NCBI RefSeq assembly: GCF_963082655.1 | Contig: NC_081553.1 | Coordinates: 227,801,827 to 227,865,826, forward strand | Origin: Stomoxys calcitrans | Taxonomy: Eukaryota; Arthropoda; Insecta; Diptera; Muscidae | DNA length: 64,000 nucleotides | Reading direction: 5' to 3' | In this document: piece after piece, positions 58,313-64,000 of the stretch | How positions within the stretch are numbered: the first letter of the stretch is position 1 | Layout: each line of letters opens with the position of its first letter | Position numbers and translations under genes: made by a program | The notes under the pieces: model-generated | Seen by the model: the letters and a program-made list of their open reading frames with translations, nothing else | Told to the model about the DNA's origin: nothing | Databases searched by the model: none

Positions 58313-59480
58313 AAAAGGTTTAAACGCTCAGGGTCGAAAACGTCTGACTTTTCGATGTATGCATTAACAAGATGCGAATATAATAAAGAAAACAAATTGG
58401 CGTATTGTAGTTATTTGAATTAAATTAGAAATCAATTCAAATCAAATCCTAAATCCTTCTACAAATTTGTGAATTCAAAACGCCGTTGTAATAGTTTACC
58501 GAACTTTCTTATTAGATATAAAGCTAAAGTAGCTGATAACGATTCAGGCATTGTCGACATCTTTGCTGACTTTTTTAGCACTACTTACTCAGATAATTAT
58601 TATGATTTATGTGGAACATATCCATACACAATCAACAATTCAGCTTTTATACACGTGTCTGGGATTGGCGAAAACATAGTAATTGAAAATTTAAGGTCAC
58701 TAAAGATAACTTTTAATCCCGGTCCAGATGGAATTCCATCGAACATTTTAAAGCATTGCGCTCTCGAACTTTCGTATCCCCTTTGTACACTTTTCAACAG
58801 TTCATTAAAGCATGGATATCTCCCGAAATTGTGGAAGCAACCTTATATAAGACCGTTATTTGAAGCCGGAAATCGCAATGAGGTTTCTAGTTACAGGGGC
58901 ATTTCAATTTTGAATGCTATTCCGAAGCTATTAGAGAAAATTCTGACTGACACTTTAACACATCAAGTCTCTTCTATATTGTCTCCCTACCAACATGGGT
59001 TCCGGAAATCGAAATCGACGATAACAAATATTTTAGAATCTACTTGTCTGGTCAACGACCGTTTAGTAGCGTTCCACAGGGTAATCATCTTAGTCCTGTG
59101 CTGTTTTGTTTGTTCATTAACGATCTCCCTTTTACTTTAAAGCACTCGAATATTTTGATGTATGCAGATGATGTAAAGATCTTCAGATCAACGAGAGACT
59201 CTGATGAACAGTGTTATCTTCAGTATAACCTTGATACTCTTTACGAATGGTGCAACCAGAACTTTATGGAACTTAATATTTCTAAATGCAAACACATATG
59301 ATTTTCAAGAATAACCTCTCTTAAAACTAGCTACTTTTTGGGTTCCAATCCAAACTTGATGTAGTCTATAGCTTTAAAGACCTTGGATTTTTTCTAGACC
59401 AACGCTTAAACTTCCATCAACACATCTCAATGGTTGTATCATATGTGTCACAAAGAGCACAAGCGGTAGTAACTGAAAGT
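58313..59480 (+). pseudogene. LINE-1' reverse transcriptase, internally deleted
   Basis: After a stop and frame change, the open part at 58469-59140 reads LRSLKITFNPGPDGIPSNIL, LPKLWKQPYIRPLFEAGNR and SYRGISIL, then LSPYQHGFRKSKSTITNILE. It jumps to SSVPQGNHLSPVLFCLFIND and ILMYADDVKIF in another frame (59044-59301). YADD is the RT catalytic motif. The stretch between the GFRKSKST block and VPQG (normally some 50-60 residues, with the first catalytic Asp) is missing. A tail reading YSFKDLGFFLDQRLNFHQHI continues to about 59460. Confidence 0.82.
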
Positions 59481-59483
59481 CGT

Positions 59484-60590
59484 TGCTCCAGTCTACTTGA
59501 ACTATCCCCAAGGATCCATTCTTTGCCCTCTACTGTTCTCCATTTATTTAAAATGATCTTCCGGATGTTCTAGCTAACTGTAAAACACAAATGTATGCTG
59601 ATGATCTGCAGCTGTATAACAAATACAACAAGTTTTGCCCATGAACATTCCACTAAGGAACAGGGGCAAACTTCTCACATATCAATGAGTGCAGTGCGAT
59701 TTAAGTTTTTAAGCTCAATGATAAGGGGCCTCCTTTTTTTAGCCGAGTCCGAACGGCGTGCCGCAGTGGAACACTTCTTTGGAGAGAAGATTTACATGGG
59801 ATAGTACCTCACAAGCATTAGGAGGGGAAAACAACCGCTGAAAATTTTTCTGATGGTCTCGCCAGGATTCGAACCCAGGCGTTCAGCGTCCTGGGAGGTT
59901 AGGCGGACATGCTAACCTCTGCGCTACGGTGGCCTCTGCAGCTGTATATTCGCTCAAAAATAAGCGATATTCAAAAATGGGTATCTGATATAAACTGATG
60001 ATTTGAATCAAGTTTATAAGTGGACAAAAATTAACAAACTTTGCATAAACCCATCAAAGTATAAACTACTCGTAATTCATAGAGGTAAACTAACTATCCT
60101 GGATAATTTAATTGTACATCTTAATAACACTTCAATACCACGAGTTGAAACTGCTTGTAACTTGGGTTCAACTCACATCAGTAAAACTCTTGGCAAAGTG
60201 TATGGAATGCTGCGTAATCTGTGGGCAGTCCGCCTCTCTACACCATTTCAAATCCGCATGATGCTTGCAAAATCACATCTGATTCCCACACTACTAAATG
60301 GCTGCGAAGTTTTCTACAACTGTGATTTTGAAGATAATCGCAGACTTACTATTGCCTTCGAAGATATTACCAGATACATCTTCAATAGAGAGAGTCATGA
60401 AAGTATTTCACAATTTGTGCTACAAGTTTTTAATGTATCCTTTAAAAATTATCTAAATATTAGAAGTCTAATTCTGCTTCACAAAATTATCCAAACAAAA
60501 GAACCTGGATATCTCTTCGCTCATGTAAAATTTGCACGATCTGTTTCATTGTCTTTCAAGTCGAGCTTAATGAGGGAGAGAGATTGATAA
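59484..60590 (+). pseudogene. LINE-2 RT core and C-terminal region, interrupted by SINE-2
   Basis: A second RT type reads YPQGSILCPLLFSIYL and MYADDLQLY, split by SINE-2 and resuming at 59949 with IRSKISDIQKWVSD. The open part 60003-60587 (194 codons) continues with DLNQVYKWTKINKLCINPSK, LVIHRGKL and LIPTLLNGCEVFYN, then NIRSLILLHKIIQTKEPGYL. The motif spacing and residues differ from the upstream YADD element, so the two are different families. The C-terminal end seems displaced to 61085-61180. Confidence 0.78.
59619..59934 (-). mobile_element. SINE-2, full length, 14-bp target-site duplication
   Basis: Flanked by TCTGCAGCTGTATA at 59605-59618 and 59935-59948. Minus-strand head: GGCCACCGTAGCGCAGAGGT (box A) and GGGTTCGAATCCTGGCGAG (box B). 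The tail on the minus strand ends AACTTGTTGTATTTGT. It interrupts the YADD region of a LINE, so it is younger than that element. This is the reference copy for the family in this window (316 bp). Confidence 0.93.
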
Positions 60591-61084
60591 TTGAGTCTTG
60601 AAGAAAAGAAATTGCCAGTTCCTCAGACAAGGCAGGACACATGCCACCCCACCGGTGGACGCGTTTCGATAATTGGGTTTCATTATCTCATCGGCACCAT
60701 CGTGAACTATGTCCGTCCGTCTAACGATCATAAGCACAAATCCTATGTGAAATCTCAACTACTACTACCAGACTGTTCGCTGTAAACTTTTTCACTGAGC
60801 AATATCTCTTCAAACAAACTCCAACTTCCCTCTATGGCTTTTGCATTCATTTTATTCCCTTGTCAACGTGGCAAGCTCCGCCTGCCGACGTCAACATGAC
60901 CACCACACATGTGGTGGATTTTGTTTTGGAGACGAGTTTTTCGTCTTCCATTCAGAAACATTCTACAATGAAAACTGTTTTTCTAAGTTCCCGTGCTCAG
61001 GTTGTCCTATCATCTTTTTCATCTGTTTGGCTTTTATTCTAACATAGGACTGAAAATATAAAGAATAAACTGCCTGAACTCAGA
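60591..61084. other. Unclassified insert between LINE-2 parts
   Basis: The sequence separates the LINE-2 body from what looks like its last residues. It contains TGACCACCACACATGTGGTG, holding a short palindrome (CCACACATGTGG near 60903-60914), and the two-unit GTCCGTCCGTC. I cannot assign it to a family. Confidence 0.4.
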
Positions 61085-61180
61085 GAGACAATTCTTCATT
61101 GCTACAATACGTCTCTGGAACAACCTTTCTTCGAACATTCAAAGCATAAGCAATTTTTCAACTTTCAGAAAAAAGCTTTC
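61085..61180 (+). pseudogene. LINE-2 C-terminal tail
   Basis: One frame reads TIRLWNNLSSNIQSISNFST followed by FRKKLSSF. This is the typical last segment of CR1/Jockey-like LINE ORF2 proteins (LWN-LP..I....S...F...L). AT-rich sequence follows, as expected for a 3' UTR or tail. Confidence 0.6.
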
Positions 61181-62323
61181 CTCATTTTACCAATAATATT
61201 AATAATTAAATTTGTTAACGTTTAAATATTAAATTATTGTATTATTTAAATTTTAAATCAATTTTTTTTTTAATTTTAATATTTTTGACAAAAACTCCTA
61301 TTTAAATAAAATTTGAAAAAAAAACTGTTAAAAATTTTATTTTCAAAAATTCTCAAATCAAATGAAATTTTTGACAAATTTCCTATAGAAAATAAATATT
61401 TTATATAAATGGATCCGTAGGAATATAACATTTTCCACAGATAAATCGTTTGCATAGTTTTTATGGCTATAGAATTGAGTTTTTAACAAAATTTTTAAAA
61501 TTTTCATTTGCAGAATCATTACCAAGTTGAGATTACAAAACTAATATTCAACCTCTCGTTCTAAGGTTTTTTTTAATTTTACTTCTACAGAAATTTTTTA
61601 TTCCAGCTTCATATAGAGCAGATGTCATAGTCTGTCCATGCATGGTTCTACCATCCTCACACACTGCAAAGAACTCTCTGCATCTCTTTGTCTGTCTGTC
61701 TGTGGTGAATGGTGTGAAAGGGGGCGTTTTATGTTTTATTACACTTTCTACACTCTGGGTAGTTGTTGTTGTTGTTGTAGGTTTTTGTGTTGCGGTTTTC
61801 AAACAAACACAAAATTACTGCAACATTGAAATATGAGATTCCAGACTGGCCTTTAAGGGATCACTATTTCATTTTAATGCCTGGCGAGGTTTGGTTGGAT
61901 TTTGTTTTTTGTGGGCTTCTCAAATGACGTTAAGCGAAAAATTGCTTAAGGAACAAAACATGCCAACATGCCAACATACCAATGTTGAGTACTACGAAAT
62001 ACCTGTAATGCCTTTGTTGTTGTAGCTTCTGCTACTTTTTTGTTTGTTTGTCCATTTGCCTTGCCCGTAATCGATGCGTTGGCTTTCATATCCAATATCA
62101 GTTTGCGGTGCCTGATTACCTGTTCACCGAACCGGCTTTAATTAAATAGGTGGTTTGTTTTTTTTTTTTTTTTTTTTTTGTTGCATCGGCCATGTGATAT
62201 GGCATTTCGGATTTCCCTTTCCTTTCCAATTTTTAACATAAAAATGTTAAACATTACACAGGTGATATGTTAAAGAGATAGCGTCATGCGAATCACAGAC
62301 AAATAATGATAATAGTATAAATA
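61181..62323. other. Unique-looking AT-rich interval
   Basis: (GTT)n near 61762-61778 and a 20-T run near 62158-62179. No gene is supported. Confidence 0.45.
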
Positions 62324-62560
62324 TTGGGTTGCCCAAAAAGTAATTGCGGATTTTTCATATAGTCGGCGTTGACAAATTTTTTCACAGCTTGTGACTCTGT
62401 AATTGCATTCTTTCTTCTGTCAGTTATCAGCTGTTACTTTCAGCTTGCTTTAGAAAAAAAGTGTAAAAAAAGTATATTTGATTAAAGTTCATTCTAAGTT
62501 TTATTGCAAATGGATTTACTTTCTTTTAAAAAATCCGCAATTACTTTTTGGGCAACCCAA
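62324..62560 (-). mobile_element. MITE-m copy 7
   Basis: 237-bp copy with intact terminal repeats and TA on both sides (62322-62323 and 62561-62562), closely matching copy 2. Confidence 0.92.
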
Positions 62561-62741
62561 TAATTTATATAATGTTATGGTTAAGGGTTTTAATATTGAT
62601 CATGCCATTAAGCAGCGAGGGAAACTGTTGATAAAAGTCCTTTGAAAAGAAAATTCTCTAAAACGTCTGTAGGTAAAGTGTATTAATGGCTATGATTCCT
62701 ACTGTTCCATCTACTCATTCGAAATATATTTGAAAAAAAAT

Positions 62742-63507
62742 TGGAATTGCGCCCTCTAGAAGCTCAATAAGTCAATACCCGAGATTTGGAATTGGAATTG
62801 CGCCCTCTAGAAGTTCAATAAGTCAATACCCGAGATGGGTATATATGGCATCTATATCAGGTTATGCACCGAATTGCGCCCTCTAGAGGCCCAAGAAGTC
62901 TAATCGGAAGATCGGTTTATAAGGCGGCTATATTAGGTTATGGACTGATTTAAATTATACTTGGCACAGTTGTTGGGAGTCATACCAGAACACTTGAGCC
63001 AAAATTTCAGACAAATCGGAAAATAATTGCGCCCTCTAGAAGCTCTAGAAGTCAAGACCCAAGGTTGGTTTATATGACAGCTATACCAGGTTACCAACCG
63101 ATTTAGACCATATGTGGCACAAATGTCGCAAGTGATACCAAAACACAACGTGTAAAATTTCAGCCAAATCGGATAAGACTTGCGCCCTCTAGAAGTCAAG
63201 ACCCAAGATCGGTTTATGTGGCAGCTATATCAAAACATGGACCGATTTGGCCCATTTATAATCCCAAACGACCTACATTAATAGGAAGTATTTGTGCAAA
63301 GTTTCAAGCGCCTAACTTAACTCCTTCGAAAGTTAGCGTACTTTCGACAGACGGACGGACGGAAAGACGAACGGACATGGCTCGATCGACTTAAAATGTC
63401 ATGACAATCAAGAATATATAGTATATGTGGGGTCTTAGACGCATATTTCGAGGTGTTACAAATGGAATGACGAAATTAGTATACCCCCTATGGTGGAGGG
63501 TATACAA
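62742..63507 (-). mobile_element. DINE-TR INE-side portion, CCCTCCACC subfamily
   Basis: It begins with a 46-bp block duplicated in tandem (62742-62786 and 62794-62838, GGAATTGCGCCCTCTAGAAG). Three units follow, then GACAGACGGACGGACGGAAA, ACATGGCTCGATCGACTTAA, ATCAAGAATATATAG and CTATGGTGGAGGGTATAC. The palindrome side is missing. Confidence 0.8.
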
Positions 63508-63529
63508 ATTTGCCAAATTTTCGACAGCG

Positions 63530-64000
63530 ATGAAATGGACAAAATTTCCTATAGAAATGAAATTTTGACCAAATTTGCTATAAAAAGGAAATTTTGACAA
63601 AATTTCCTAAAGACTTGAAATTTTACAAAATTTCCTATAGATTTGAAATTTTTGCAAAATTTCCTAAAGTTTTGAAATTTTTGCAAAATTTCCTAAATAC
63701 TTGAAATTTTTACAAAATTTCTTAAAGACTTGAAATTTTTACAAAATTCCCTATAGATTTTAAATTTTTACAAAATTTCCTAAAGATATGAAATTTTGAC
63801 AAAATTTCCCATAGATATGAAAATTTGACAAAATTTCCCATAGATATGAAATTTTGACAAAATTTCCAATGGATAAAAAATTTTGACAAAGCTTCCTATG
63901 AATATGAAATTTTGAAAAAATTTTCTATATATATGAAATTTTGACAAAATTTCCTGTAGATATGAAGTTTTGACAAAATTTTCTATAGATCAAGTTTTAA
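63530..64000. repeat. Second 30-bp hairpin minisatellite, continues past the window
   Basis: About 15 units of 30-31 bp approximating AAATTTCCTATAGATATGAA followed by ATTTTGACA. The core GAAATTTTGACAAAATTTC is an inverted pair (GAAATTTT/AAAATTTC) around a three-base centre. The sequence is unrelated to the CCCTTTCC array at 11410, but unit length and hairpin layout are the same. Confidence 0.9.

Noticed and set aside
59835..59934. Functional tRNA genes with good A and B boxes
   Set aside because: The tRNA-like heads are fused to a shared 240-bp SINE body with target-site duplications, and the cloverleaf is imperfect.

Overview
This is eukaryotic, AT-rich, repeat-dominated DNA that fits intergenic or intronic sequence of a higher fly. 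A muscid or other calyptrate dipteran is the best guess. The reasons are: many copies of an element laid out like Drosophila INE-1/DINE-1 (TATACCC terminal stem, block ending in AGAATATATA/TTCTTGATC, GTCY microsatellite, roughly 150-bp central tandem repeats); mariner-type MITEs; tRNA-derived SINEs; and decayed Jockey/CR1-like LINEs. No intact host gene, rRNA or functional tRNA gene was recognised. The only host-like coding signal is a small exon-like block at 19.16-19.51 kb. Nearly all open frames are chance frames through tandem repeats.

Names used here. DINE-TR is the INE-1-like element; '+' means its GTCY/TATACCC end is on the left and its palindrome/ACTTGTT end on the right. Family B is an unidentified tandem-repeat element whose units contain 'CAAATGAAAGGTATT'. 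SINE-1 and SINE-2 are two tRNA-headed SINE families. MITE-m is a 237-bp mariner-type MITE.

Layout. 0-1.7 kb: DINE-TR interrupted by a fold-back mariner derivative. 1.8-2.0: SINE-1. 3.2-8.57: two DINE-TRs, the second split by a family B element that itself carries SINE-2. 9.7-11.3: DINE-TR. 11.4-13.9: a 2.5-kb minisatellite with a 30-bp hairpin-forming unit. 16.0-18.7: DINE-TR pieces around a family B copy. 19.0-19.5: SINE-1 and the exon candidate. 21.4-24.2: DINE-TRs and a LINE pseudogene. 26.7-29.0: a roughly 390-bp satellite, six copies. 29.1-34.7: DINE-TR arrays, SINE-2, a LINE C-terminus and a head-to-head DINE junction. 34.7-46.6: alternating MITEs, SINE-2 copies, DINE-TRs and family B, including a 630-bp GTCY tract. 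48-50.75: two DINE-TRs in tandem. 51.3-55.15: MITE, family B with SINE-2, DINE-TR, MITE. 57.1-61.2: two interleaved LINE remnants with a SINE-2 flanked by a clear target-site duplication. 62.3-63.5: MITE and DINE-TR. 63.5 to the end: a second 30-bp hairpin minisatellite. The gaps between these blocks look unique and hold only simple repeats.

There is no pathway or operon here. The biology is of nested and recombining transposable elements. The most interesting signals are a compensatory base pair shared between the two ends of DINE subfamilies, the two independent 30-bp hairpin minisatellites, the fold-back mariner, head-to-head DINE fusions within microsatellite and repeat sequence, and a SINE that appears to be a fixed passenger of family B.
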